Shown: positions 11,846 through 24,462 of the stretch, piece by piece | Numbering within the stretch: position 1 is the first letter of the stretch | Layout of the letters: the number at the start of each line of letters is the position of its first letter | Source of the DNA: Lycocorax pyrrhopterus obiensis | Lineage: Eukaryota; Chordata; Aves; Passeriformes; Paradisaeidae | Assembly (NCBI GenBank): GCA_014706295.1 | Contig: JACSVZ010000007.1 | Coordinates: 60,523,475-60,587,474 of the forward strand | Length of the DNA: 64,000 bases | Direction of reading: 5' to 3' | Made by a program: the position numbers and the translations under genes | The notes under the pieces: generated by a model | The model's database searches: none | The model's input: only the letters and a program-made list of their open reading frames with translations | What the model was told of the DNA's origin: nothing

Positions 11846-12458
11846 TCACCCGCAAGCTGATCTCTGGGTAAGGGATGATTTGGATCCACAATACGAATGA
11901 GGATGGTCTGGGAGGCCCCCAAAGTCTCTTCCAGAGTTGAGATGAGCTCCCACCATGACATCTCCTCGATGCTGGTACAGCACATGTGGAGTGAAGACTT
12001 GAATCCTGCCTTCAGCTTTGCCCTTGGTTCTCCATATAGCTTCTCTTCCCACGAATGCAGCTGTGCCCACAAGTCCAGATGTTCCAGGAGGGACAAGACT
12101 CCCACAGCCCCTTTGAGAAAGGTGAAGGAAAGGCTGGTGAGCAACTGTGTGTCTTAAAATCTTCATCCCACAGACCCCCCAAACAGCTGCACCTGAGATG
12201 TGATAGGAAGCCAAGCACAGTCTCAGCTGGGTCACAGGTAAATGGGGAGGTGTGCTTGCCCTCAGGCAGCCTGAGGACGGAGAAACAGGTAGAAAATGGT
12301 TTCTCAGGGGTTGTGGTGGACAGGCATGTGGTATCTAAACCTGAGGCATTAGCTAAAGTCACGCAAACATTCGCTTTAGGTTGGTTAACTGGTAAATCTG
12401 CATAGCTAAGAGCAAGCAAAGCGGAAAAGCATAAGCATAATTTTTGATTAAGTTCCAT
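11846..12458 (-). pseudogene. Endogenous retrovirus env remnant (surface subunit N-terminal part), broken
   Basis: A minus-strand frame of 148 codons (12012-12458) begins with Met and a short polar start, then a hydrophobic stretch LCLCFSALLALSYA that looks like a signal peptide. It is followed by a cysteine-bearing segment (about residues 28-60) in the style of avian retroviral envelope surface subunits. After about residue 70 the resemblance fades, and overlapping frames (11846-12235 and 11839-12144) suggest frameshift and decay. No transmembrane subunit, fusion region or flanking LTR was found. It cannot encode a complete envelope protein. The family assignment comes from recognising the style of the N-terminal segment and needs a database search. 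It could instead be a chance frame with a signal-like start. Confidence 0.5.
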
Positions 12459-13120
12459 ATTCTTCTTATACTATTCTTCTTTTACTATCATCTAACAAAG
12501 AATTCTACAATACTATCGATTCCTGAACTCCTGAGCACAGCCTGTTAAAGAGGGATCTCCTTTTAAATAGCCATTTCCCTCTGGGCTGCTGACTCCCGGA
12601 GTGGCCAGCTGCTCATCCCGGGTCAAGAAGGGCCTGGTTAAAAGGTCCTGCCCCACCTCGGATGCAGCGTGGACAAGTCCCTCAGGACTTGCTTGGCAGT
12701 GCCACAACATCCAGACCTGACCTACAATACCCACTGGAGTCCTCCTGAGGTTAGAAGATGACATGGTTTGTCCCAGCAGACACAGGAGGAATTTTCCTAA
12801 GAAACCCCCAAAAACCTCTGCTATGATATGCAGAAGTCCTCTGGTAGCCTATGCACAATCCTCAAACAGGAACAGGACACATACAACATTTTTATTATTA
12901 TTCTTTTTAAAACGTGGCATTGTGACTTTTTTTGAACCCTAGACAGGCAAGAATAAAGTGAAGGATTTCTTGCATCCACCGCCTCTTCAGACAGGACTTG
13001 CACTGCACTCTGAGCTGCTAGAGAACCTTACTAACCTAAAATAAGTAAAAATTTACAAACCTAGCTAAAATAAAAACTGCTGGTTAGCAAAGAATTTACT
13101 TTGCTTCTTCCCTTCCACAG
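12459..13120. other. Sequence upstream of the env remnant, unassigned
   Basis: On the minus strand this would lie 5' of the env start. The minus frames 12513-12764 (83 codons) and 12821-13003 (60 codons) are not recognisable. It may be decayed proviral sequence or unrelated host DNA. Confidence 0.35.
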
Positions 13121-13138
13121 GGAATTCCGCGGAATTCC
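13121..13138. other. Perfect 18-base palindrome
   Basis: GGAATTCCGCGGAATTCC is identical to its own reverse complement and has a CCGCGG core between two GAATTC sites. No known element boundary is visible at this point. Confidence 0.8.
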
Positions 13139-15044
13139 CACTGCCTGCATCGATGGGAATGTGTAATACTGTTTGATGAATGAATAAAATATCAGGAAGG
13201 AAGTGTCTTGTTTGTCTGTGTCTTCATTATCACCTTTCCCATCCCAGAGTTAGTGCATGGACTGTGTGGCGGGACCAGTCTGTTCTCCTTTACTGGTCAC
13301 CCACTGTTTGATTTGTGCTCACAGCTGGAAGCTCCGGACATAGGTTAAGATCGAAGGTGTTTGACGCTGTTCAAACAGCAAACAAAAAGATAATCCCTCC
13401 AGAATAAGTTCAGAGTTTTGCCAGATTTTGCTTTTCCCAGAGCATCTTTATTTTACATCTGAAGCCCAGGGGATAGTTCAGGTGATAAATCATCATTTTT
13501 CCCCCTTTTTCCCCTTTGTAATTACACAAACTGACACTGTTACGGATTTTGCTCTGGGACTGTAAACTCAGATTGGGTTGGTCAACTTTTACAGTGAAAT
13601 GCAGAATATGGAGCTGTTCTGGGAAGTGGGGGGAAAAGCCAACTCAAAATAGAAAGTTTTTTTGAAAGACATGCAAAACCCCTTAAGACTTGTAACCACT
13701 CTCACTGGAAGAGCTGCACAAGAATCCCTTCCTTCAATTCCCTCTTTAATCTCTCCTTTTCTAAGCAGGTAATCTCAGATTATTTACCAGCATCTCATTT
13801 CTAACCCACAAGAAACTCCTGGAAGCCAGAAAAAAAAACCACTCTCCCTCAGCCTGTTTTTGTTTTGCTCTCATGTTTATTCTCATCTTAACATTAATTG
13901 CCCCATAATATCTGCTTGGTTTTATCAATTAGCCTTTGCAGTGGGAAAATATTTTAGCGCCTAATACAGCGTAATGATTTTTTTTTCCCTATTTGCCAAG
14001 GGGGTTATTAATAAATGTCCCCACTGGGGTTACAACTCTGGTGCTCTGGTGTTTGCTTTAGGGGAAATGAGGGATTGGAGGAAAATCCTAACCAAACGGA
14101 GCTATAATTAGAGGGAAAGCAGCTGCAATTAGAAGTATATGTTCAACGACACCCACGGCACTCGGGGACAAACCTCCCCTCCACTCGGGCAGGCGTGGCA
14201 GCACAGACTCTGACGCTGAAATAAAAGGGGAGAACTCCCGGTTTTCCTCTTTCTCCAGGTGTTGCATTGAAGATTTGTGCTGTCTGCTCAGTATATTCTC
14301 CAAGGAAGGCGAAAAAACCAGGAGGGTTTTTTTTCAGCAGAGGAGTGCTGGCCTGGCAAAGCCAGCAGCAGACTCCTCCAAGCTGGGATTTCACCCTGAT
14401 CTCTCACTCCTCACTATTTATTTAGCCTGAACTGCTGCCACCAGCTCTGCTGGACTCTCTGGGAAGCTGCCAGCCAAGCAGCCCCTTCAAGTGACACATT
14501 TCTGACATCAGACATCCACACCGTGTCCCATGGAGTCCTCTCCTGCGGCTGCAGGTACTCCAGGGCTGGACAGTGGATCCTGGCAGACCTCGTTCTCCTC
14601 CCTGCTGCTGCAACAGACTTTGTTCAGGAAGGAAAAAACAGCCACCATCCCTCTGGCTTTTCTGCCTGCTACAAATCTAAATTCTCCAGCACCAGGCAAA
14701 AAAGCAGCTCATAGGATGTCCCAGCAAAATTCAATCCTGTCGGCAGATACGAGTTTCTGGAAAGCCAAACTGGAAGGAATTGTGCAGCCTGTCGAGAATT
14801 CAGGCTGGTTAAAATGTTAGGGCTTGATTTTGTCAATTAGCCCAACAACAAGTTTAACAATAAGCAGCAAGGACATGTAGGGAATTAAAAAATGCGGCAG
14901 ATGTGCAGTACTGCTTAATATGGCTTTTAGCTTAATTCATCTCATTGCAGAAATCTGTAATTCTCATGGTTTTTGGGTTCTGAACAACAGCTACTAATGT
15001 AACCTTTTGTCTTTCCCTGGGTTTTGTTGGTCAAAAAAACCCAT
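13139..15044. other. Non-coding sequence, no gene seen
   Basis: Mixed composition. AT-rich, TAAT-bearing parts lie around 13900-14110 and 14820-14960, possibly regulatory. The overlapping frames on both strands between 14088 and 14820 are not recognisable. Confidence 0.4.
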
Positions 15045-15068
15045 CAAACAAACAAACAAACAAAAAAA
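15045..15068. repeat. CAAA tetranucleotide microsatellite
   Basis: About five CAAA units (CAAACAAACAAACAAAC) followed by an A7 run. Confidence 0.9.
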
Positions 15069-15304
15069 CCCAACCAAATAATTGCTATTCTAGCACTATT
15101 AGCTTTGAGGATTTACAGCTTTGCTTCTTTCACAGCAGAGCTTGAAAGTAATAGAATTTACTCTGGGAAAACCTGACTGTGTCGTTGCAAGTCTCTGTAG
15201 GGCTTCTCATATTTGGGTCCCAAGTAAGTGCCCCATATCCAGTAGGAAACAGATTGTTCCAGCATAAACTGGCTGGCTACGGAGGCCTGTGTTTGAGAGA
15301 CAGT

Positions 15305-15556
15305 GGTAGGAAACAAGGGAATGGCAAGAAGCTGTGTCCAGGCAGGTTTAGGTCAGATATCAGGAAAAGGTTCTTCCCTCAGGGGGTACTGGGGCACTGA
15401 ACAGGCTCCCCAGGGAATGGGCACAGCTCCAAACCTGACAGAGCTCCAGGAGCATTTCAACAAAGCTCTCAGGCACAGGGTGGGATTGTTGGGATGTCCT
15501 GTGCAGGGCCAGGAGTTGGACTCAATGATCCCTGTGTGTTCCCTCCAACTCGGGAT
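15305..15556 (+). mobile_element. CR1 3' end of a divergent subfamily
   Basis: The 3' part reads GTCCTGTGCAGGGCCAGGAG, then TTGGACTCAATGATCC and CCTCCAACTCGGGATATTC. Further 5', GGTTTAGGTCAGATATCAGG and CAGGCTCCCCAGGGAA match the region encoding the C-terminus of the CR1 reverse-transcriptase polyprotein, now broken. The variant differs from the more common one in the window (which ends CAAACCATTCTGTGATTC), so more than one CR1 subfamily was active. Its tail merges into a long ATTCT array. Confidence 0.9.
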
Positions 15557-15655
15557 ATTCCATTCTATTCTATTCTATTCTATTCTATTCTAGTCTATTC
15601 TATTCTATTCTATTCTATTCCATTCCATTCCATTCCATTCCATTCCATTCCATTC
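15556..15655. repeat. Pentanucleotide array (TATTC)n then (CATTC)n
   Basis: About twenty 5-base units: first a block mostly of TATTC (to about 15620, with one CATTC and one TAGTC variant), then seven units of CATTC. It begins exactly at the 3' terminus of the CR1 copy, whose natural end is a short ATTCTATG-type repeat, so it probably expanded from the element's tail. Confidence 0.95.
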
Positions 15656-16477
15656 ATAATCTCCCACCCCACCACGCTTGCAGAAAACACAGAAAGAAGC
15701 AGTGAGATGCAAGGATGTGTCACACTCTTGTCCTCCAACACCCATGGGTGGCACAGGTCATCCTAGTGCTGGATCCACAAGAAAGCAGATTTTCCTAAGC
15801 ACCCCAAAAAATGCAACCTCACTCCTGCAGATTGCTGAGCACCAGAAAAGGCATCTAAATGAAGATTGGGCTTGTTGGCCTTCTCCAGAACAGCATCTCC
15901 TCCAGATCCTGGATCTCTCTGTTTTGACCAGAAGAAGACCTTTGGTGGACCTGGGGACTGCTGCTTTTGTAGTGTGAATGAACAGAGACTAAAGGTCACC
16001 AAATTCAGAATTCAGTGTTTATACTGAAAACCAACCTGAGGTCTGTGTTCAGTGGCCACTGCTGAACATCTTCCCTGGACTCACAGTCTGTAGGACAGTG
16101 TGAGAGGAGCAGGCACCCACACCACTGTTTTGGAGCAAGGAGCACTGTCCATGCCAGATACTTGTATTTTATACCTCACTTGTACTTCCAGTAAAGCATC
16201 CCAAGAGTTGGGAGCTGAACTCTCGCAGTTCAGCACCATTTGCAATAAACCAAATATTTCTGTCCCTTGAAAAGCAAAGACAATGTTTCCATCGACTTTG
16301 GGAGGGCTCAGCTGGTGTCTGCTCTGATTCCTGGCCACAACTAAAAATTTCTTCAAAACCAGAACCTTTCCAAACTGCCACCAAATCGCCAGTTCTAGAG
16401 ACATTGGACAATACGTGGTTACTTTTATTTTCTTCTTATCCTTCAGGGGAGCAGGATGGTTGTAATTACATGTTTTT
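15656..16477. other. Non-coding sequence, no gene seen
   Basis: The minus frame 16081-16653 (190 codons) runs through the CR1 copy to the right and has no recognisable domain. Nothing else is supported. Confidence 0.5.
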
Positions 16478-16617
16478 CCATAGAAGCCCTGAATGGTTTG
16501 GGTTGAAAAGGACCTTAAAGACCATCCAGTTCCATCCCCTGCCACGGGCAGGGACACCTTCCACTGGACCAGGTTGCCCCAAGCCGTGCCCAACCTGGCT
16601 GGGAACACTTCTAGGGA
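16478..16617 (-). mobile_element. CR1 3'-end fragment
   Basis: Reverse-complement CR1 end: GAATGGTTTGGGTTGAAAAG, then GGGCAGGGACACCTTCCACT and AACACTTCTAGGG. The right edge is the 5' truncation point. Confidence 0.93.
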
Positions 16618-18560
16618 ATTTGCTTCCATGTGTACCTTTAACAGGACACACACACACTATTTGCACACTCAATATGTGTGTTACAGACCTTTCACACTCC
16701 AAGATGTTTACAATGGATTTTAAAAGTTGTTTTGAAAGGATAAGCATTATTCTAGGGATGTGTGTGCACACACACAAATGTGTTTAGTACCCTCTGGGTC
16801 CACATACACTCTCAATAAACCCATGTGGTGCTCTGTATCTAACCATAGAGCTCAGCACTGGGCCCTTTCCCCACTGTGCTTGAGGGTCTAAAATGAACAA
16901 CAGGCTTTTAAAGCTACATTTATTACCTTGCCACCACCAGGAACAGCCCAACCTCATGCAGCCTCTTTGACACAGACGTTAATTTTCACTTGCAGCTGTG
17001 GCAATTAGAAAGTGTACTTAATAGAGTGTCATGTTAATTGTTGCAGAGTTAACCAATTTCTCCATTTAATTGTCAATTGATTAACCTATTGAAATGGTAA
17101 GTGACTCAGTTTCCTTCCAGAACAAACAGCAGCCGCATATTGTAGCTTCATCCAGCTGGAGGGGGTACTCTGTGATTTGCTCAGCCTCAATGTGCTGGTA
17201 TTTTTCTACACCTCCCTGAGCTTTTAATTAGATGAGCCAATTTTACATGTATTTGTCTGCTGGAAAGGTTATCTGTGCTAGAGCTGACCTGCAGAGACAA
17301 GGTTGAGCCTAGCAGTCTTAATAGAAAAGGATTTCAGCTATGACTGCTGTACTTGATTGCATTGTAATGGTAATTAACTTGAGACTTTGCCTCCCTCAAT
17401 GTTTTTTTGTAGCTTTAACTATGCAATGAGATGTTTCCTCTGTCATATATATGCACTTATTAAGCTCTCATTGGATTCTAATATGCATGCAAATAGTCAA
17501 GAGTTTCTTAAGGCTAATACTACACTATGTAGATTGTAGTGCCATTAAGTCACTACAAAGATGTAGCCTGCAGCAAACTTATAAGTTTTTTCTTTCCTTT
17601 TTCTTCGAGCACATGTGAGGGTTTGATTTTCCATTTTTGCACTTTTTTTCCCAACCTAAAGCAGGAAAAATTTCTTCTACATGCTTTAGCTCCTTTTCAT
17701 CTCAAGCGTTCTGCATGCGAGAGCCCGTTTCGGCGACTTTTCCTTCCCCAGCGAGCCTAAAAAAGTGCTTGAGTTTTAAAAGGAAGACCCCAATGTCCTT
17801 AATTCAGTTTTTCAAGTTGGATTGTAATCCATGCCCATTCCGAGTCCTTTCTGGGAGCGGCTCGTTTGAAAGCCCTCAGTATCTCCTGTGTTCCTGCATG
17901 TTCTTTTACAGTACGACGCTGTCATTTAATTACGAGACAATCCCCCACAACTGAGCAAGCATTTTCATCATTGATAATGTTGGTAGCAGGCAACTGAGAC
18001 AAAATGATTACAAACCTATGTTGCACTCAATAGTCCTTTAGAGGATTTCTCTCTTAATAGTCCTGGCTCATTCATGTTTGGTTCAGTACATTTGTTCTTT
18101 AAAAAAGGCGTAGATTAGAAGAGTTTCAGGGTAGGTTAATAACTCAACTGAAAATGGCTGCTTGCATTGTCCAAGCCTGTTCCTGCAGTTGCCTGGTGCT
18201 TTCTTCAGTTCTTCCACACTGCAGCTTTGGCCCAGTTGGTAAACAGCTTAAGTCCAGACATCTTTTCATTCTCCGGCGCAGCGGATTGAAATAAAAATGC
18301 ATATAAGTGGCGACTGACTGGCGCTGGCCTGACAATAGCCTGTAACATTATGCAAGGGTATTTACATAGGAATAAGGCCTTGGTAAAGAAGACAGGGGCA
18401 ATTAATGACTAGGGCCACACATATAAGGAAAGTTTGTCCAATCTTTTCTTCAATAAAGATCTTTTGTAAAGTGCTATGGAAACTCTTGGAGGCCCCCAAA
18501 CAGACTAGGAGAGGGACTTTTGTGGTGGGGCTTTTTGGTTTCTTTTTTTAGCCTGGAGTT
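16618..18560. other. AT-rich, element-free block, candidate conserved non-coding sequence
   Basis: Contains short CA/TG dinucleotide tracts near 16642-16656 and 16760-16776. The parts around 16970-17110 and 17200-17520 have closely spaced TTAATTG, CAATTGATTAAC, GCAATTAG and TAATTAAC strings, typical of homeodomain-rich enhancers. A similar part lies at 17900-18110. No gene was seen. Confidence 0.4.
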
Positions 18561-20690
18561 AAAAGGGCCAAATTTTGTAAAGGTTAAATGTAATTCTTCC
18601 GTGGTGTTGAATTTTTCCTATTGTCATTTCTTTTTTTTTTCTTTTATTTTTTTTCCCACAGGATTTGGGTTTGCATGGCTTTTCCCCTAGGAGAACATGT
18701 GGAGTAAAGAAATAAAACGAATTATGTGCCTCAGCTAGGCAGGGTAGTGGAAGTGAAGGGTTTGGAGGAGACCTGTCACAATGCTTGACTCCTGCCAGCA
18801 CAGGTTTGGAATTTAAGGTAATTTGTAAGCACTTAGGGCCTGACTCTGACCTCTCTCACATCCCAGCAGAGCTACTGGTGCTGCCAAAATGCTTCTCACC
18901 TTCTGAATTCATCTTTTTCCTTCATTTTATCCAGCTAGATTTGGCCATGAGTGATTCTGACAAAGCAAGGGAGCCCCAAGCTCTGGCTCTGGGTGCTGAA
19001 GGCGGAGCACTATCTGCAGCGGGTGATGCCAGGACATAGCCCAGGGCAGAATTTAACCCCATCCTGCCAGATGGGGAACTCTCCCCTGGGCTTGGAGACA
19101 CTAATAATGAGCCCATTTCCCTGGAGGAGACCAGCCCACATCCACCCGGGGCAAGGATGGCACAAAAGAGCCGCAGCTGATGGTGCCTCCTGCACCTGCG
19201 AGGCCTCGAATTGCGGGTTTGCACATCTTGTCATAGTGTGGGCACAGCACTCTGGGTCTGAAGCCACCGTGATGGGGCTCCTGAGAGCCTTTTCACCAAC
19301 ACCATGCACTATTTAGTGTCTCCTTGTCCCTCCCAAGCCACTGCCCTGCCCCCATGGAAGTGTTTTCCATGGGCTCCCATGGCACATCTCTGGATGGCAG
19401 CTCGAAAACGCCCACATCAGCTGAGCAGCTTCACTTTTAGGCTCATCTTCTGGTGTTTAGTGACTTTGCTTGCTCTTTTTCTAATGACCGCGGAGGGTTG
19501 ATTCTGTAACGTTTTTAACACTCTATTCAGAGGTCTCTGTCTTGAAAGCAGAGCAGGGATCCTCCTGCTCAATCCGTTGTATGTCCGAGAAGTCAACCCT
19601 TTGGTGGGCATCAATGAGGAAAAACGTATGGATACCTCTAAGTTCTGCCAAGCTTTCCACCATTTCCTGATCTACCACTGAATCCTTTTCCTCTCAGGTA
19701 GAGATTCTTAGAGCAGAATATAACTCCAAAAACAGAGATTTCCCAGGACCCCCTGTCATGCCAATTTCTTTCTTTAAAGTATTTTTTAGAATCAAGTCTC
19801 TCATGGAAATTGATTCCTAAAATGCTTGCTGGACATTGAAGAGAGGGACATAAATGTTACTACCACAAGTGCTTGGTTCCTACAAGAGGAGCGTGCAAGG
19901 AGCAGGGAATGTGCTTCTGCTGTAGCCCTGGAAAGCTGCAGAAATCAATGCTTCATTCAAGGCTATTGATCAGTACTAAATTAATTAGACTTCAAGGCTT
20001 ATGGCAGTTGATAAGACAACTTGTTAATTTAGTCAATGATAGTGTTTTCCCTAAAGCAGCAAATACCCTCTTTCTCAGAAAAGACATTTCTAGCACTTGC
20101 TACTCAACTTTTTTTTTGCTCCCCCCTCTTTCATTAAAAAAAAAAAAAAAAGAAAAAGACATTCACTTTACATTTAAATTAAGATAAGAATTGGACAAGG
20201 AGCTGCTTCCATTTACCCCTATTTGACTTCTTCTTCTCCAACATGGAAGCGGGGTGTCGATAACATCTGATGCAATTTAACAGGGCAGCACCATAACATT
20301 CAGCTCCTTCGCCCCGGCCTGTTGACGGGGGATGTTCATTTGGGAAAGCTGCTGGGGAGAGGAGGGAGGAGGGAGCAAAGCCACTTTCTGCATGTGGGTT
20401 GGTCGCTTTTTTTAATGGCAAACCCAGAGCTTTTGCTTCCCAGACTAGGAGGATGCTCATGGCCACTGACAAAGGCACGGGCGCTGCTGGTCCCGCGAGC
20501 GGTGAATGAGATGAAGATATCCCAGAATACCCTGGACACGGGGCCGTACTTCCTGCTGGCTGGGAAGGACAAAAGGACAAAACCCAAGGAGTGCTGTGGT
20601 CCCACCACCAGCTCCTGGAGGCACCAGTCTGCTACCAGCAGCACTCCAACCCTCAGAGAATGCTAATAAGCCACTGAAGAGCTCAGCTTT
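18561..20690. other. Non-coding sequence, no gene seen
   Basis: T-rich tract near 18630-18656 and an A15 run near 20137-20151. Overlapping frames on both strands (18922-19316) are not recognisable. No mobile element was identified. Confidence 0.45.
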
Positions 20691-23600
20691 CCTGCCATAA
20701 TTGTATAGTGCCGTTGAGGACCCCATAGTGTTCACTAAATAAAGACAACTAATTGAGAATTTTTTGCACATTTTGCTCAGTGGACTTGTTGTTCAGGCGG
20801 TTGGTTGGGGAGAATGTCCCCCTACTGACAACAGGGGCTGATTGTTTTGGCAGCCGCCGGGTTAGCGCCATTGCCCGGGTCTGAGGCTGACTTTCCAAGT
20901 ATGACAAAAATGTTTAATTTCGGAATTTTTTTTTTTTTTTTTTTAATTACATGGCTGGGTATTATTTGGGCTACACGGAGGATAGGGCGTCCGGTGTTCA
21001 CGTGACCAAAAGAGAAAAAAAAATTTTAAAAATTGCTGGCAGAGTTTCTCAGAATAAAACCTTTGGTCTTTCTCTCCTCTGCCTCTGTTTCTCCCCCCTC
21101 CCCCTTTTTTTTTTTTCCTGTATTTTCTGTGGTGAGGCCGACATTTTTGTGTCTGCAGGTGACACTTTGATTGAAACTAAAATTAATAAATCAGCTGAAA
21201 AGCTCACACCTACAGCTCACAGCAGGGCCTTGAAAACACGGTTATAAAGGGAGCTTTATGCCCTTGTGTAAAGAAGGAATAAATTACAGAAGCACTTGTT
21301 GCCCTTGGACTCGATTTTGCTTTGCAGGCTGGTATCTTATTTTTGGAGCTTATTGTTAATCAACAGGTTCCTTGTAGGTTTAGCAGGTGACTTTGTTATT
21401 AATCTCCTATTTGACCACTATAGCATATTAATGAGGTAGGCTCCTGGATGTGGCTGTGTCTCCAGCACAAGGAATTAGTTTAAAAGGTGCACTCTTTACT
21501 CAATTGCCCACAGTTAACGATGCTGCAGCCCAAATGCAAAGTAGCATTTTCTACAGCTTGTGTAGCATTAAGAGTGTTTTACTAACATTATGTTCCTCAC
21601 TGTGCTTTTCTTCTGTTGTATACTTATTTCTTCTCCATGGAGGGCTATTATCAGGCTTACTGGTCCTTCCTTCTCTTTATATTTTGGGGGGCTTTCTTCA
21701 TTTTTTATTCCCCTAACAAAATCAAGAAATTATATATAAATGACAAAATGATATCCTTTCTTATTAATGTGCACCTTGGTTTTAATTAAACAATTCCGGA
21801 GCTCTTTGGAGTACCATTGGATTTAAATAAAACACTCGGCTCAACACTTCCCTTCAAAACTGGCTTAATAAATATTATTATAAAGTGCAGGAATTCAACC
21901 AGCCCCATTTCACCTTGTATTTTGGGTCTGATTTAAGCTTGGAGAGAGGATACCTATAGGGGTACTTTGAGAACATAAAGAAAAGCTAAGGATTTAAGAC
22001 TTAAATTTGTAATTACCAGGATCTGCTGAAATACATAATATTATGAGCCAGGCTACAAAACACCCTGGTGGAAACAACAGCTTTGTTGTAATACAGTAAT
22101 TTCCACATTCCAAGGAACGTGCTCTGCCTTAGATGGTTATTATTGGCATTTGCTTTCATAACTTTCAGATGCGTGGTCTACCTCCCAAACAAATACATTT
22201 TCCTATTTAAATTAGCACTGTCAGGCTTATGCCTGCAGATTCCCAGCATTTTTTTTTTTTAACAAGGTCTCTCACATGCAACTGCATATCTGTGTCAGGT
22301 TAGATGTCAGCCTTGAGTTTTAGCCTGAACCGTAAAATATCTGTCTTTTATGGATTAAGTTCAAAGTTATCACATTACTTTAGCTTGGTACTTTGGTATT
22401 CCTCTTCTTTGGCCTCTTTTAATTGGGATATATATATATATTTATTTTTAAAGGTAGAAGAAACAAAGTCTACTAGATTGTACGTGTAAGAGAAAAGTTA
22501 TTTAAGGTATTAGTAACATGTTTACTACAGGCAGCAAGGGTTAGGTGCCCTACTGCCTCTCACATAAAAGCCTGTAGAAGGAGATGTGCGGTCCACATTG
22601 AAAATCACATTAGAATTTTGATCTGTATTTTCAGAAATTAAAGTCAATTTAATCTGCAGCCATCACACAGTGCCCAGTTTGAGCCTCTGACAAGGGCTCA
22701 GCTAAGCTGAGAAAGATGGCCCAAAATGATGCACTGGAGTGAAGCATCCCTGTGGGCAACCAGACATCCCTGGTTATGGGGGGACAAACCAGATGGAATT
22801 CATCTGCAGACCCCGCAGCATCCTGACCTCAGAGAGCATATGATGAACAATCATGATGAAACACCCAGAAACACACTCACAAACTTGGATGCCATCCAAG
22901 GTGCTCCCAGCAGAGGATATGTCCAGCTCATGCCTGTACCTCTAAGTCTCCCCAGGATGAGCTGATAGGGCTCATTTTCAGACATCAATAATTCAACCAG
23001 TTAACTTGTTAGAACTAAAGGGAGATCTTCCCTATTTCAAGCCAAAAAAAAAAATTACCTAACCACACTTTGGGGGAATAAAAAAGCACATAGAAAGGTG
23101 GTTTTGAGCTCTGAGAACACACACAGTAATTACTGCTGACTTTATATTGTGTTTCATTTTTAAGGAACCACCATTTAAGCGGTTTCGCTGGATTGCTGTT
23201 CAGGGGTTTTGTGCTGTGGTCTCGTTTGTCAGGGCTCAAGGAATTGAGAATTTTTATGGCACAGGCACAACCCCCCATAAATCAGGGCTGGTCGTTAAAA
23301 CACTGGCAAACCCTTCAGTGAAGTGGTGTTAGCAGGGGCTGCTCCACAGCCTCTTTCTAAGGAGGAATCCTTAATGTAACACACATTTGGGAGCCCTTCC
23401 CATCCCCAGCCCCCATCTCCAGAACTACTTACAGCACAAGGAGGTTTGAGCTTATTTTGTCTTTTCACAACTTAGCAAGATCAGACACATTTCTGCAATG
23501 CATATGCAGATTTTACCTCTTGTTACTTTCTCTAATGAGCTTTCACTTAATCAATTTGACAGTAGCCTTTCTTCCTTTTTGCTTCGTATCCACTAGGAAA

Positions 23601-24099
23601 GTATTCAGGAGAAAGTGTTAACAGTTTCAAGGGGTATTAGCAAAATGAAATGGTGGCGCAGCCAAATTTAGGAAGATCGCAAGAGTGCTTTAAGAAAAGA
23701 AAAAAAAAAAAGAAAAAGAGAAGTTAAAATGGGGGATGTGGATTTAACAAGAATGTTTGTCTAGGAAATGAGTATGACTGCAGACATCACTTTTATTTTC
23801 TTGCAAATAATTTTAAAATTTTGCTAATAATGACCAGAGAAATCCTAATGTTAGGTAATTATCCATGTTATAGAAACAAGCACTTTCCTTGATAATATGC
23901 AACCACTCCAAAAATAAAAATATCCTCTTTAACGGGCTGTTGAATGCAGGCTCCAGTCTGAGCCAGTCATGCAGGACAGGGATGCTGGAAGTCCCAGTGA
24001 CCTGCAGAGCCACGGGAAGCTATCTGCAAAGCCCTGTCACTCCTACACACCCAGGTTATCAAAGCCAGCTACGCATCTAACGCCTCTGTGGAGGGGTTT
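20691..24099. other. AT-rich, element-free block, candidate conserved non-coding sequence
   Basis: Around 20690-20920 there are SOX-type ATTGTT/ACAA strings and a few CpGs. Around 21290-21450 a GTTAATCAAC string (HNF1-like half sites) and TTGTTATTAAT occur. 21700-22170 is dense in TAAT cores. Simple tracts: T16 near 20929-20944, T12 near 22249-22260, TA repeat near 22428-22441, and A-rich near 23698-23722. No gene or mobile element was found in this stretch of more than 3 kb. Confidence 0.4.
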
Positions 24100-24462
24100 C
24101 ACAGAATCCCAGAATGGTTTGGGTTGGAAGGGAACTAAAGATCATCTTGTTCCAATCCCCCTGCCATGAGTAGGGACACCTTCCACTAGACCAGATTGCT
24201 CCAAGCCCTGTCCATCCTGGTGTGGAACACTGCTGGGGATGGGGCAGCCACAGCTTCTGTGGGCAGCGTGGGCCAGGGCCTCCCCACCCTCACAGGGAAG
24301 AATTTCTTCCCAAACTCCCATCTAACCCTGCCCTCTGCCAGTTAAAGCCATTCCTGCTTCTCCTGTCACTCCATGGTGTTGTCCAAAGTCCCTCTCCAGC
24401 TCTCTTGGAGCCCCTTTAGGCACTGGAAGGGGTTCTGAAGTCTCCCTGGATCATTCTCCAGG
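24100..24462 (-). mobile_element. CR1 3' end, one of the longer copies
   Basis: The reverse-complement CR1 sequence runs from CACAGAATCCCAGAATGG through GGATGGGGCAGCCACAGC and AGGGAAGAATTTCTTCCC to AGGCACTGGAAGGGG. It includes the untranslated 3' end and decayed sequence for the C-terminal part of the reverse-transcriptase polyprotein. Several substitutions indicate age. Confidence 0.95.

Noticed and set aside
16081..16653. 190-codon minus-strand frame
   Set aside because: Its beginning lies in a CR1 end and the remainder shows no recognisable protein features.
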